17,991 bases of DNA from Candidatus Saccharibacteria bacterium CG10_big_fil_rev_8_21_14_0_10_47_8 (GCA_002793885.1 PFEG01000059.1:1-17991), one strand, 5' to 3'. Shown: positions 6,650-15,048, numbered from the stretch's first letter. The notes: generated from the letters alone by a model not told the origin. Translations and numbers: made by a program.

Positions 6650-7552
6650 ATGGCAAAACCTCAACCGGCCAAGCAGAAACCTTCTGGCAAAAGCCTAAAA
6701 AAGATTATAGAAAACAGGACCTTTATAGTTGCTAGCCGTTGCTTTGTGATGCTTGTGGTGTTGATACTGGTCGCCATAATTTACTACACAAAAGTTTATA
6801 GCGACCCGCAACGGACCTTTTGGGCTATGGTTGACAACAACTTGGCAACCAATGGAGTAACAAAACAGACTACCCAGCAAGGCCTTGCCGGCTCCACCGA
6901 TAGCATTACACAACTGGTTTTTAACCCTGCAGCTCGTGTCCATTACATAAAAAAAGTAACTGATAAGAGTACCAAGCCTAGCTCGCATCTCACCCTGGAG
7001 GGCATAGGTACCGTTCAAGCTGACTATCAGAGGTACAGTTTTATCGACCGCCCTGGTAGTACCTCAAATTATTCCAGTATTTATAACCTATGGTTAAAGG
7101 GCGACCAGCCTACATTGTTTGGCAACACGGTATTTGGCGCCATTTTATTTGGTAATTTGAGACAACCGCAGCGAACAGATATTGTTAACAAACTCAGGGA
7201 TGCTTACCAAGTTGAGCAGGACACAACGGCCCGTCAAATCAGTGCACGCACTCATACTTATTCCGTAACCGTCAGCTTGCAAAAATACGCAATAGCGGCG
7301 CGGGCTTATGCTAAAGTTTTAGGGTTGCCGGACGCCGATAAAATTACACCAGACGCCTATCAACCAACCGACCGGGCTCAACTTGTAGTAAATGTTGATA
7401 TACTTTCTCGGCAGCTTACAAAAATAGAGTACAAGAACTCTAATATCACAGAAACCTACGTTAGCTACGGTGTATCTTCAACGGTTAACCCTCCCGAAAA
7501 GACTGTTAGTAATCAGCAATTCAGCAGCGCGCTAAACTCAATAAAAAACTAA
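6650..7552 (+). CDS. Membrane-anchored protein of unknown function
   Basis: I do not recognise the family. The 300-aa product has a basic N-terminus of about 23 residues rich in K/P/Q, a single hydrophobic helix (about 24-46, containing VMLVVLILVAIIYYTKVY), and then a soluble region rich in Thr, Gln, Tyr and Asn that should lie outside the cytoplasm. No cysteine-based or catalytic motif stands out. An in-frame GTG at 6632 would add six residues, but the TAAAAT at 6636-6641 overlaps that extension, so I prefer 6650. The stop codon is 6 nt before murF, so the gene is probably transcribed with murF and ddl. A cell-envelope role is an inference from this placement only. Confidence 0.8.
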   Translation: MAKPQPAKQKPSGKSLKKIIENRTFIVASRCFVMLVVLILVAIIYYTKVYSDPQRTFWAMVDNNLATNGVTKQTTQQGLAGSTDSITQLVFNPAARVHYIKKVTDKSTKPSSHLTLEGIGTVQADYQRYSFIDRPGSTSNYSSIYNLWLKGDQPTLFGNTVFGAILFGNLRQPQRTDIVNKLRDAYQVEQDTTARQISARTHTYSVTVSLQKYAIAARAYAKVLGLPDADKITPDAYQPTDRAQLVVNVDILSRQLTKIEYKNSNITETYVSYGVSSTVNPPEKTVSNQQFSSALNSIKN

Positions 7553-7558
7553 AGCATC

Positions 7559-8830
7559 ATGAAGAGAACAGCCAAAAGTCTGATTGCGAAAATACTTGGC
7601 TGGCAAGTTAGGCGTTTAACTAAAAGACACCAGTTCCAGGTGGTGGGTGTAGCCGGGAGCGTTGGCAAAACCAGTACAAAGTTGGCGATAGCAAAAGTTC
7701 TTTCGCAGACTAACAGAGTCCAATACCAAGAGGGCAACTACAACGACATAGTAAGTGTACCGTTAATATTTTTTGGTCAGCAGATGCCCAGTTTACTTAA
7801 CCCATTTGCTTGGGCAGCAACATTTTGGCGCAACGAAAAAATCATCAGGCAGGACTATTCGTATGATGTGGTGGTTGTAGAAGTAGGCACAGACGCCCCG
7901 GGACAAATAAATGAGTTTAGAAGTTACTTAAAGCTAGATATTGGTGTTTTGACGGCCATCACCCCAGAACATATGGAGTATTTTGCTGGTTTAGATGCCG
8001 TGGCTGCTGAGGAGATAATCATAGCTGGCTTTAGCACGCTGATGCTGGTCAACAGGGACGCCTGTGCCCCGGAGTACCTATCGGATATCAAAAGTTCTTT
8101 GTTAAGTTACGCGATAAATCAAGAAGCAGATTTTAGAATTAAAAATATAATATTTTCGGAAACAAGCTGTGATTTTGAAGTTTACCAGGCCGACCGGACT
8201 TTTCTTAAAGCTAAGCACGAGCTGATATCCGAGCCGCAACTATATTCGGTGCTGGCGGCTGTGGCAGTTGGCGAGCAGCTTGGTATGACAGCCGTGAATA
8301 TAGAAAAGGGACTTCATAATATCAAACCCGTTTCGGGACGGATGCAGCGTCTTAAAGGGATTAAAGGGTCAACAATCATAGATGATACGTACAACGCCAG
8401 CCCGCATGCCACGATTGCCGCTCTAAATACGCTTTATCGGATTGAAGCGCCTCAAAAGATTGCCGTTTTGGGTAACATGAATGAACTGGGTGACTACTCA
8501 GAGTCCGAACATCAAAAAATCGGCGAGCACTGTGACCCTAATGAGCTTGACTTGGTTGTTACGATTGGGCCGGATGCCAACAAGTTTTTAGCTCCGGCTG
8601 CCGAAGAAAAAGGCTGCCAAGTTAAAATGTTTGACGACCCATACTCAGCCGGAAAATATATCAAATCTACCATCAAACCAAAGGCGATCGTTTTGGTAAA
8701 AGGCTCCCAAAATAAGGTTTTCGCCGAAGAGACTACTAAACTTTTACTGGCCGATCCCAAAGATGCCGACAAGCTGGTTCGCCAAACGCCGTACTGGATG
8801 AAACGTAAACATAAATCTTTCAGCCAGTGA
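7559..8830 (+). CDS. murF: Mur ligase family protein, MurF type (UDP-MurNAc-tripeptide--D-Ala-D-Ala ligase)
   Basis: MurF adds the D-Ala-D-Ala dipeptide to the UDP-MurNAc tripeptide in the cytoplasm using ATP. The N-terminal P-loop VAGSVGKTSTK is at about residues 31-41, a variant of the usual GxxGKT(S/T) Mur sequence. The central ATPase domain shows VVVVEVGTDAPGQI and LTAITPEHMEYF. The C-terminal domain includes SGRMQRL, the DDTYNASPHA segment typical of MurF, VLGNMNELG and VLVKGSQN. The protein is 423 aa, slightly short for MurF. The next gene is ddl, which makes the dipeptide substrate, and the two overlap by 4 nt (GTGA); this context supports MurF over MurC, MurD or MurE. No motif is missing. 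Confidence 0.88.
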   Translation: MKRTAKSLIAKILGWQVRRLTKRHQFQVVGVAGSVGKTSTKLAIAKVLSQTNRVQYQEGNYNDIVSVPLIFFGQQMPSLLNPFAWAATFWRNEKIIRQDYSYDVVVVEVGTDAPGQINEFRSYLKLDIGVLTAITPEHMEYFAGLDAVAAEEIIIAGFSTLMLVNRDACAPEYLSDIKSSLLSYAINQEADFRIKNIIFSETSCDFEVYQADRTFLKAKHELISEPQLYSVLAAVAVGEQLGMTAVNIEKGLHNIKPVSGRMQRLKGIKGSTIIDDTYNASPHATIAALNTLYRIEAPQKIAVLGNMNELGDYSESEHQKIGEHCDPNELDLVVTIGPDANKFLAPAAEEKGCQVKMFDDPYSAGKYIKSTIKPKAIVLVKGSQNKVFAEETTKLLLADPKDADKLVRQTPYWMKRKHKSFSQ

Positions 8831-9738
8831 TAGACCTACTAATTTTAGGCGGTGGTAACTCGCCGGAGAAAGAAGTCTCACTTAGGTCTGCAAAATATGT
8901 TGCAGAAGCTGCCAGGCAGGCCGGTTTTAATGTCCAAGAGGCCGACCCTGCCGAAGGATTTTCGGTGTTGGACGGACTTTTAAAAGAAACCATAGTTTTT
9001 CCAATTTTGCATGGCCAAGGCGGTGAGGATGGCAGTCTGCAAGCTGAGCTAGAAAAAAGGAGCATAGCATTTTTGGGGGCGGGCAGCCGTTCTTCAGCCG
9101 AGTGTTTCGATAAATGGCAAACTCGTCTTCAGCTTCAGGCGGCTGGCATCTCAGTACCCAGGGGAGCTTTGGTTACGGAATCGTCATATTCAAACCATCC
9201 GCTGTCTGGTAAGCCACATGTTTTAAAGGTTTTGCGTGGCGGATCGAGCATCGGCACTTTAATCGTTCGCCAACCCGAAACACTTGACTTGCAAGAGGTG
9301 CAAAAGTTATTTCAACTGGATGAACAAGCAGTGATTGAAGACTTGGTTGAAGGAGTAGAAATCACCGTACCTATTTTGGACCGCTCGGCCCTTCCTATCA
9401 TAGAAATTCGGCCGCCTGAGGGCAAAGAGTTTGACTATGAAAATAAATATAACGGCCAAAGCCGCGAGCTGTGTCCGCCACCGTCATTAAACGAGCAGCA
9501 AATAGCAAAAGCCAATCAGATTTCCGAAGCGGTTCATAAGACCATGAATTGTCGCCATTTCTCTAGAGTAGACCTAATTATGCGTCCAGATAGCAGCTTT
9601 GTAGTTTTAGAAATTAACACTATTCCCGGTATGACCAACCAGAGCTTATATCCTAAATCGGCAGCCATTGCCGGCCTGCCAATGCCTGAGCTTATAAAAA
9701 AGTTTGTTGAGCTAATAAAGCGTGACTACTCAATTTAG
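8827..9738 (+). CDS. ddl: D-alanine--D-alanine ligase
   Basis: Ddl is an ATP-grasp enzyme that joins two D-alanines for peptidoglycan synthesis. The N-terminal domain has LILGGGNSPEKEVSLRSA and the HGQGGEDGSLQ motif. The ATP-grasp part shows KVLRGGSSIGT, FDYENKYNGQSREL (the usual FYDYxxKY position) and the metal-binding EINTIPGMT near the C-terminus. The length (303 aa) is typical. The GTG start at 8827 overlaps the murF stop, so translation is coupled. Its product feeds MurF, and DacA at the left of the window later removes the terminal residue. Confidence 0.95.
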   Translation: MIDLLILGGGNSPEKEVSLRSAKYVAEAARQAGFNVQEADPAEGFSVLDGLLKETIVFPILHGQGGEDGSLQAELEKRSIAFLGAGSRSSAECFDKWQTRLQLQAAGISVPRGALVTESSYSNHPLSGKPHVLKVLRGGSSIGTLIVRQPETLDLQEVQKLFQLDEQAVIEDLVEGVEITVPILDRSALPIIEIRPPEGKEFDYENKYNGQSRELCPPPSLNEQQIAKANQISEAVHKTMNCRHFSRVDLIMRPDSSFVVLEINTIPGMTNQSLYPKSAAIAGLPMPELIKKFVELIKRDYSI

Positions 9739-9766
9739 AACAGCTATCTGTTAAACTGGATAGATA

Positions 9767-12223
9767 ATGAGACGTTACAACCCTCAGCAACTTGAGCCTA
9801 AGTGGCAAAAAGTTTGGCGTGACAGCGATCTGTATAAAGTGGATATGTCACGGACTGCCGATAAATATTACATTATCCCGATGCTGCCATATCCTTCCGG
9901 GGATCTGCACGTTGGGCATTGGTATAATTTCGCGCCAACAGATACTCTGGCACGATTCAACCGAATGTTGGGACGAAATGTCCTATCCACCATAGGCTTT
10001 GATTCCTTTGGCTTACCGGCAGAAAACGCCGCCATTAAGCGAGGCATTCAGCCGGCGCAGTGGACTTATTCCAACATTAAAACTATGATGGCCCAGATTG
10101 ACCAAATCGGGGCCAGTTATGACTGGAGCCACACTCTGACTACCAGCGACCCTGAATATTACCGATGGAACCAGTGGCTGTTCTTACAGCTTTATAAACA
10201 TAAGCTGGCTTACCGCGCCAAGAGTTTAGTCAACTGGTGTCCTAAGGATCAGACGGTTTTAGCCAACGAGCAGGTAGTTGGTGAAAAAAATGTCTGCGAA
10301 CGCTGTGGCACTCCCGTGGTCCAAAAAGATATGGAGCAGTGGTTTTTCAAAATTACTGACTATGCCGACCGTTTGTTAGACGATTTAGAACAAGTAGATT
10401 GGCCAACAAAAGTTAAAACCATGCAAGCCAACTGGATTGGCAAAAGCCAGGGCGCTCTTATTAAGTTTAAAGTTAAGGATTCAGATACTTCTATTGAGGT
10501 CTTTACCACGCGCCCTGACACCCTTTTTGGCGCTACTTATATGGTGTTGGCTCCTGAACATCCATTAGTGAAGCAACTGGCTACATCGGAGCAAAAAAGT
10601 AAAGTTGCTGACTATGTCAGAGAAACCGAGCGTAAAACCGAGCTGGAACGAAAAGAAGGCGAAAAGGATAAAACCGGTGTATTCACTGGCGCATACGCTA
10701 TCAATCCGGCTAATAAGGAAGAGTTGCCAGTCTGGATCGCAGATTTTGTGTTAGCACAATATGGTAGTGGAGCGGTTTTCGCCGATGCATGTGATGAACG
10801 TGATTTTGAGTTTGCTAAAAAATTTGGCATTCCTCTAAAACCAACAGTGATTCCAGAAGACGAGATCGAAGCCCAAAAAGTAAAAGACCTTGAATACGCG
10901 TACACCGGTGAGGGTGTGTTAATAAATTCTGGTAAGTATGATGGAATGTCTACTAGCGAAGCCCGTGAGAAAATTGTAGCCGACCTGGCCAAAGATAAAA
11001 TTGCCAAAGAGCAGACCAATTACAAATTGCGCGATTGGTTGATTAGCCGCCAGCGTTACTGGGGGACACCAATCCCGATAGTTTACTGTGATGATTGTAG
11101 TATTGTGCCAGTACCGGAAAGTCAACTACCGGTAGCCTTGCCAGAGGATGTCACATTTGAGCTGAATAGCCGCTCACCACTGGCGGCTCGTGAAGATTTT
11201 GTTAACACTAAGTGCCCAAACTGCAAAAAACCGGCTAAGCGGGAAACCGACACCATGGATACCTTTGTTTGTAGCAGTTGGTATTTCCTGCGCTATTTAG
11301 ACAATCATAACAACAGGGCTCCATTTGATAACGCGATTATCAATAAATGGGCGCCGCTAGACCACTATATTGGCGGTATCGAACATGCCATTTTGCATCT
11401 GTTATACGCACGATTCGTCACAAAATTCCTGCACGATCACCATGGGCTGGATTTTGACGAACCATTTAAAAAACTTACCAACCAGGGCTTAATTTTGGGT
11501 CCGGATGGCCAAAAAATGAGTAAAAGCCGTGGCAATGTAGTCAGTCCCGACGAGCAAGTAACCAGTTATGGCGCGGACAGTTTGCGATTGTATCTGATGT
11601 TTATGGGGCCGTATGAGCAAGGTGGCCCATATAGCATGGGTGGTATTGCCGGGACTCGGCGCTTTTTAGAGCGAGTTTGGACGCTAGTGAACGAGTTCGC
11701 AGACGCTAAACAAGTGGCTATGGCTGATACCGAAGCTGTAGAGATTGCGGTAGCTACTCATAAGACAATAAAAAAAGTTACCAAAGATTTGGAAACTCTT
11801 GGTTTTAATACGGCCATAGCAACACTCATGAGTTTTGTGAATGAACTCTATAAAATAAAAGTCAAGCAGGGTCTTTCCAGGACCTGGTCCTGGAAACAGT
11901 CGCTGGAAACACTAGTACAACTGCTGGCGCCGTTTGCTCCGCATATCAGCGAAGAGCTGTGGGCTGAGCTGGGACACGAAAACTCGGTTCACATCAGCAG
12001 CTGGCCGTTGTGGGATGAAAACCTTGTCAAAGAAGAGATGTTAACGCTGGCCGTGCAAGTTAATGGCAAGGTCCGGGCTGAAATTGTGGTAGAAGCTGAT
12101 ATTACAGAGCATGCGGCTATTGAAGCTGCTAAATCAGACGAGCGGATAGTCAAGCTAATAGCCGGCAAACATGTTAAAAAAACTATTTATGTTCCAGGCC
12201 GTTTGGTTAGTCTGGTCACATAA
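9767..12223 (+). CDS. leuS: Leucyl-tRNA synthetase
   Basis: This is a class I synthetase that charges tRNA-Leu. The HIGH motif appears as HVGH at residues 48-51, and the KMSKS loop is at 583-587. A zinc-ribbon-like segment (NWCPKDQ ... CERCG) follows the first half of the Rossmann fold. The CP1 editing domain begins near TTRPDTLFGAT. In its later editing loop the usual A-H-D triad reads A341-C342-D343 within a DACDERDFEFAKK context; the essential aspartate is kept. A second cysteine pair (YCDDC, CPNC) lies before the SSWYFLRY block. The anticodon-binding domain and the C-terminal VNGKVRAEI segment are present, and 818 aa is a normal length. TAAACT at 9752-9757, 9 nt before the ATG, may be a -10 box. 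Confidence 0.97.
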   Translation: MRRYNPQQLEPKWQKVWRDSDLYKVDMSRTADKYYIIPMLPYPSGDLHVGHWYNFAPTDTLARFNRMLGRNVLSTIGFDSFGLPAENAAIKRGIQPAQWTYSNIKTMMAQIDQIGASYDWSHTLTTSDPEYYRWNQWLFLQLYKHKLAYRAKSLVNWCPKDQTVLANEQVVGEKNVCERCGTPVVQKDMEQWFFKITDYADRLLDDLEQVDWPTKVKTMQANWIGKSQGALIKFKVKDSDTSIEVFTTRPDTLFGATYMVLAPEHPLVKQLATSEQKSKVADYVRETERKTELERKEGEKDKTGVFTGAYAINPANKEELPVWIADFVLAQYGSGAVFADACDERDFEFAKKFGIPLKPTVIPEDEIEAQKVKDLEYAYTGEGVLINSGKYDGMSTSEAREKIVADLAKDKIAKEQTNYKLRDWLISRQRYWGTPIPIVYCDDCSIVPVPESQLPVALPEDVTFELNSRSPLAAREDFVNTKCPNCKKPAKRETDTMDTFVCSSWYFLRYLDNHNNRAPFDNAIINKWAPLDHYIGGIEHAILHLLYARFVTKFLHDHHGLDFDEPFKKLTNQGLILGPDGQKMSKSRGNVVSPDEQVTSYGADSLRLYLMFMGPYEQGGPYSMGGIAGTRRFLERVWTLVNEFADAKQVAMADTEAVEIAVATHKTIKKVTKDLETLGFNTAIATLMSFVNELYKIKVKQGLSRTWSWKQSLETLVQLLAPFAPHISEELWAELGHENSVHISSWPLWDENLVKEEMLTLAVQVNGKVRAEIVVEADITEHAAIEAAKSDERIVKLIAGKHVKKTIYVPGRLVSLVT

Positions 12224-12235
12224 GTTTTTTTGCCC

Positions 12236-12264
12236 TTGAGAAATGGTCGCTTAACAGGTATAAT
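12236..12264 (+). promoter_or_regulatory. Promoter upstream of rpmF
   Basis: TTGAGA at 12236-12241 and a perfect TATAAT at 12259-12264 have the ideal 17-nt spacer. It begins 13 nt after the leuS stop. The leader is about 55 nt and contains AAGGAG at 12311-12316, 8 nt before the GTG start of the bL32 gene. It probably drives rpmF, the 35-aa ORF, nusB, the Nudix gene and rnc. Confidence 0.8.
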
Positions 12265-12324
12265 ACGAGCTAAGTTGTTAAGCTAAATTACACATTTAGT
12301 CTCGCTTAAAAAGGAGTATTGTTT

Positions 12325-12480
12325 GTGGGTAAGCCTAAAAAACGAACCAGCCCCCGCCGTACCGGCACGCGCCGCAGCCACTTAGCGATTAAACTCGCCC
12401 GCCGGGTGAATGCCACTAGTCCGGTTAGAGTTCGCACAACAAATCGCGAGTCTGGTGTAGCCAAAAAAATCAAAGCCTAA
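12325..12480 (+). CDS. rpmF: Ribosomal protein bL32, short form without zinc cysteines
   Basis: A 51-aa, strongly basic ORF that starts with GTG and is preceded by a good AAGGAG at 12311-12316. The N-terminus, GKPKKRTSPRRTGTRRSH, matches the bL32 signature of a PKKxTS start followed by a basic RRSH segment. The family usually continues with a C-terminal zinc ribbon (CxxC ... CxxC). Here the C-terminal half (LARRVNATSPVRVRTTNRESG) has no cysteine at all. bL32 sits in the large subunit near the peptidyl transferase region. Position at the head of a translation and RNA-processing operon supports the call. An alternative is another small basic ribosomal protein, but the N-terminal signature favours bL32. 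Confidence 0.78.
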   Translation: MGKPKKRTSPRRTGTRRSHLAIKLARRVNATSPVRVRTTNRESGVAKKIKA

Positions 12481-12541
12481 AGTAAAACCCTAAGCTATAC
12501 TAGGTTAGGTAAGAAGCGCTAATAGCAGGAAGATTAACAAT

Positions 12542-12649
12542 ATGGCTAAACTCCGCAAAAAGCTTCGCTCAGCTATTCAGTCGAGACTGTGGATTTATTC
12601 GTTGGAGCAAGAACATAAAATTATGCGTAGTCACAGGGACGAAGTATAA
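12542..12649 (+). CDS. Small basic ORF (35 aa) coupled to nusB
   Basis: The ORF begins MAKLRKKLRSAIQSRL and ends EHKIMRSHRDEV. It has AGGAAG at 12527-12532, 9 nt before the ATG, and its TAA overlaps the nusB ATG (TAATG), an arrangement typical of translational coupling. The composition is highly basic and probably helical. I do not recognise the family. TATACT at 12496-12501 could be a local -10. It may be a real small RNA-binding protein or a leader peptide whose translation helps nusB start. Confidence 0.5.
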   Translation: MAKLRKKLRSAIQSRLWIYSLEQEHKIMRSHRDEV

Positions 12650-13122
12650 TGGCATCTAACCGTCATCTGGGTCGCATCGTAGCTCTGCAGACGCTATATG
12701 AGCAAGACTTTAGAAGTGAATGCCAGGACCATTCGTTGATATTGGACGAAGTGTTAGAGCGCAATATTGGCCGCTATAGTGAAACGATTGACGATAAGGC
12801 TTTTATTGAAAAGCTGGTGCATGGCGTAAGTAGCCGGCAATCTGAAATTGATGACATCATCAGACCGGTCGCGCCGGAGTGGCCAATCGAACAGATCGCA
12901 AGGGTAGACCGTGTAATTTTGCGTATGGGGGTATACGAGCTTCTGTTTGACAACCAAGTTCCACCTAAGGTAGTAATCAATGAGGCGGTAGAACTAGCCA
13001 AAGCTTTTGGCGGTGAAAACTCCTCAAAGTTTATAAATGGCGTGCTTGGTACGGTATTACGCAACCAAGAAACCAGTGGCGAGGTAAAACCTAAAGCCAA
13101 ACCTAAAAAAGCTAAATCTTAA
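12649..13122 (+). CDS. nusB: Transcription antitermination factor NusB
   Basis: NusB binds boxA RNA with S10 and takes part in antitermination on rRNA operons. The all-helical domain shows RHLGRIVALQTLYEQDF at the N-terminus, FIEKLVHGV, PEWPIEQIARVDRVILRMGVYELLF, then PPKVVINEAVELAKAFGGENSSKFINGVLG, the most conserved part of the family. The C-terminal 15 residues are a lysine/proline tail. 157 aa is a usual length. The start is fixed by the TAATG overlap with the upstream 35-aa ORF. Confidence 0.95.
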   Translation: MASNRHLGRIVALQTLYEQDFRSECQDHSLILDEVLERNIGRYSETIDDKAFIEKLVHGVSSRQSEIDDIIRPVAPEWPIEQIARVDRVILRMGVYELLFDNQVPPKVVINEAVELAKAFGGENSSKFINGVLGTVLRNQETSGEVKPKAKPKKAKS

Positions 13123-13138
13123 GGAATGACCTAATTCT

Positions 13139-13648
13139 ATGAAAAGACCTAAGCCCGTAGCTGGCTTCCGTAAACTGGTTACTCGGCATCGCCCGGTTAT
13201 TGATGAGGTGGTGCGCGAACCAACCGCTGGCGGTGTAATTTACCGTAGAGCCGACGGTAGTCAGTCTATCATCGAGTTTTTAATGATTCGTGATTCCAAA
13301 GGTCGTTGGACTATACCAAAAGGGCATATAGAAGAAGGCGAAACCGCTCGCCACACCGCCGAGCGCGAGGTCCGTGAAGAAACCGGCTTGCAGGAAATGA
13401 AGGTCTTAGATTGGCTTGGTAAAATCAACTTCAGATATCGTCGCGGCAACAGTTTGGTATTAATGACCACCGAGATTTTTTTGATCGAGGCCAAAGGTGA
13501 TACGAATAAACTAAAAGCTGAGAAGTGGATGACTAATATCGGTTGGCTTCCGGCCAATGATGCTTTAGATAAGATCGAGTATGATGATATAGGCAAGTTG
13601 ATACTTTTAGGACTTAAAAAGATACGTAAACTTGAATATGGGAGTTAA
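13139..13648 (+). CDS. Nudix hydrolase
   Basis: Nudix enzymes hydrolyse nucleoside diphosphates linked to another group; the substrate cannot be read from the sequence. The full box GX5EX7REUXEEXGU is present with G62, E68, R76, E77, E80, E81 and G83. It follows WTIPKGHIE, a context common in diadenosine-polyphosphate or mRNA-cap-like (RppH/MutT-type) members. About 25 basic residues precede the fold. AAGGA at 13121-13125 lies 13 nt before the ATG, a rather long spacing. It sits between nusB and rnc, so a role in RNA or nucleotide turnover is possible but only inferred. Confidence 0.92.
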   Translation: MKRPKPVAGFRKLVTRHRPVIDEVVREPTAGGVIYRRADGSQSIIEFLMIRDSKGRWTIPKGHIEEGETARHTAEREVREETGLQEMKVLDWLGKINFRYRRGNSLVLMTTEIFLIEAKGDTNKLKAEKWMTNIGWLPANDALDKIEYDDIGKLILLGLKKIRKLEYGS

Positions 13649-13672
13649 AAAGGATAACTTAAACTTAAAGTA

Positions 13673-14362
13673 ATGGACACAAGTACATACAAAGCTTTCG
13701 CTCAGCAACATCTTGGTGGTTTTGATAATCTGGAACTTTTAATAAACGCTTTCACGCACCGGTCTTACCTTAACGAGCATAAAAAAACTGCCGGCCAACA
13801 CAACGAACGGCTGGAATTTCTGGGCGATGCCGTATTGGAGCTGGTAGTTACGGAGTATCTATACAATAACTACTCCGACCCAGAAGGTATCTTGACTAAC
13901 TGGCGCAGCGCGTTAGTGCGTACCGAAAGTATCAGCGCGGCTGCCAATCGCAATGGTTTTGAACCGTTGCTACGCCTAAGCCGTGGCGAAAAGCGTGGTA
14001 GCCAACGGGCTCGCGAGCAAATTTTGGCCAACTGCTATGAAGCTGTTGTGGGGGCGTTGTATCTAGAAAAAGGCTATGAAGCCACAAAGGATTTTATAAG
14101 TAAAACTTTGTTGCCAACTTTCGATGAAATACTAAAAAGCGGTTCCTGGATGGACCCTAAGTCCCGATTACAAGAGGTGGTACAAAGCAAGGACGGCTTT
14201 ACCCCAGTCTACAAAGTGTTAAGCGAAGAGGGTCCTGACCACGATAAAGTTTTTGTTGTCGGTGTGTTTGTTAATAACACCCTAAAGGGTGAGGGCAACG
14301 GCCCAAGCAAACAAGCAGCCCAGGTTGCCGCGGCTGCTGAGGCACTAGCCCATTACCAATAA
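13673..14362 (+). CDS. rnc: Ribonuclease III
   Basis: RNase III cuts double-stranded RNA, including rRNA precursors. The signature NERLEFLGDAVL gives metal ligands E45, E48 and D52. The downstream catalytic segment reads LANCYEAVVGALYLEKG, with the essential glutamate kept and Asn in place of the neighbouring Asp found in E. coli. The double-stranded RNA-binding domain covers about 155-229, from DPKSRLQEVVQ to the GPSKQAAQVAAAAEAL helix. At 229 aa it has the usual length. It ends an operon-like run with nusB and the Nudix gene; AAGGA at 13652-13656 is rather distant from the ATG. Confidence 0.96.
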   Translation: MDTSTYKAFAQQHLGGFDNLELLINAFTHRSYLNEHKKTAGQHNERLEFLGDAVLELVVTEYLYNNYSDPEGILTNWRSALVRTESISAAANRNGFEPLLRLSRGEKRGSQRAREQILANCYEAVVGALYLEKGYEATKDFISKTLLPTFDEILKSGSWMDPKSRLQEVVQSKDGFTPVYKVLSEEGPDHDKVFVVGVFVNNTLKGEGNGPSKQAAQVAAAAEALAHYQ

Positions 14363-14372
14363 AATCCCCTAT

Positions 14373-14401
14373 TTGACAACAGGGGTCTATATCTGTAATA
14401 T
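14373..14401 (+). promoter_or_regulatory. Consensus promoter for rpsP
   Basis: A perfect TTGACA at 14373-14378 is followed after exactly 17 nt by TAATAT at 14396-14401. Transcription should begin near 14408, giving a leader of about 53 nt. The -35 box lies in the loop of a small CCCCT/AGGGG hairpin just after rnc; that hairpin lacks a T-run and is not called as a terminator. Confidence 0.85.
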
Positions 14402-14436
14402 ATCCAGAGAGTTTAATCTATCAGTTAAGGACTTCC

Positions 14437-14453
14437 AAGGAGTTAAACAACTC
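14437..14453 (+). promoter_or_regulatory. rpsP Shine-Dalgarno sequence overlapping a small hairpin
   Basis: AAGGAG at 14437-14442 is the only good Shine-Dalgarno sequence, yet it ends 18 nt before the ATG at 14461. A perfect hairpin, GAGTT (14440-14444), loop AAAC, AACTC (14449-14453), overlaps its second half. Folding would either mask the site or shorten its effective distance to the start codon. Confidence 0.45.
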
Positions 14454-14460
14454 TAAACCT

Positions 14461-15018
14461 ATGCTTTCTATTCGTATGCAACGTACCGGCCGCCGCGGAC
14501 ACGCCCAATATAGGCTGATTGTTCAAGATAGCCGCTTTAGCCCCACCAGTGGTCGAGTAGTGGCCTTTTTGGGGAGCTATGATCCTCACACCAAACAAGC
14601 GACTGTAAACGGGGAGAAAGTCGCTAAGTATTTAGATAATGGCGCCCAACCATCTGACAGAACTGCTAAATTACTGCAAAAAGAAGGCATAAAACTGCCA
14701 GATTGGGTCAAAATATCCCCTGAAAAAAGCCGCAAAATACGTAATCCGGAGAAGTTGCGCAGGAATCATCCAGTTTCAACAAAGGAGCCGGAATCTCCAG
14801 CCGATAGCGCCGGGGCAGATGAACTAAAGCCTGAAACTGTGGCCGAGAAGCTTGTTGCGGAAACAGATAGTGTACTCCCGGTCGAAGTTGAAACAGAAAC
14901 CGGAGCGCTTGCAGAAGAACCGGCCAGCGAGCAAGAGGCCCCAATCGTTGCAACAGACAAGCCAAAGCCTGAGGAAAAACCCGCGGCCAAGGAATCAGAA
15001 GTTTCAAAAGACGCTTAA
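14461..15018 (+). CDS. rpsP: Ribosomal protein bS16 with a long acidic C-terminal extension
   Basis: The first ~85 residues are a clear bS16 of the small subunit: MLSIRMQRTGRRGHAQYRL, the DSRFSPTSGRVVAFLGSYDPHTK core and the KYLDNGAQPSDRTAKLLQKEG segment. bS16 is usually about 80-100 aa. Here another ~90 residues follow, first basic (PEKSRKIRNPEKLRRNHP) and then low-complexity, rich in Glu, Ala, Pro and Val. No domain is recognisable in the tail. The ATG at 14461 matches the conserved family start. It is the first gene after the 14373-14401 promoter and is followed by khpA, the standard order. Confidence 0.95.
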   Translation: MLSIRMQRTGRRGHAQYRLIVQDSRFSPTSGRVVAFLGSYDPHTKQATVNGEKVAKYLDNGAQPSDRTAKLLQKEGIKLPDWVKISPEKSRKIRNPEKLRRNHPVSTKEPESPADSAGADELKPETVAEKLVAETDSVLPVEVETETGALAEEPASEQEAPIVATDKPKPEEKPAAKESEVSKDA

Positions 15019-15048
15019 AAACTAGGAATTCAAAACTGTCCAAACTGC

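Noticed and set aside
14366..14385. CCCCT/AGGGG hairpin after rnc as a terminator
   Set aside because: The stem is only 5 bp, has a 10-nt loop and no T-run, and it overlaps a consensus promoter.
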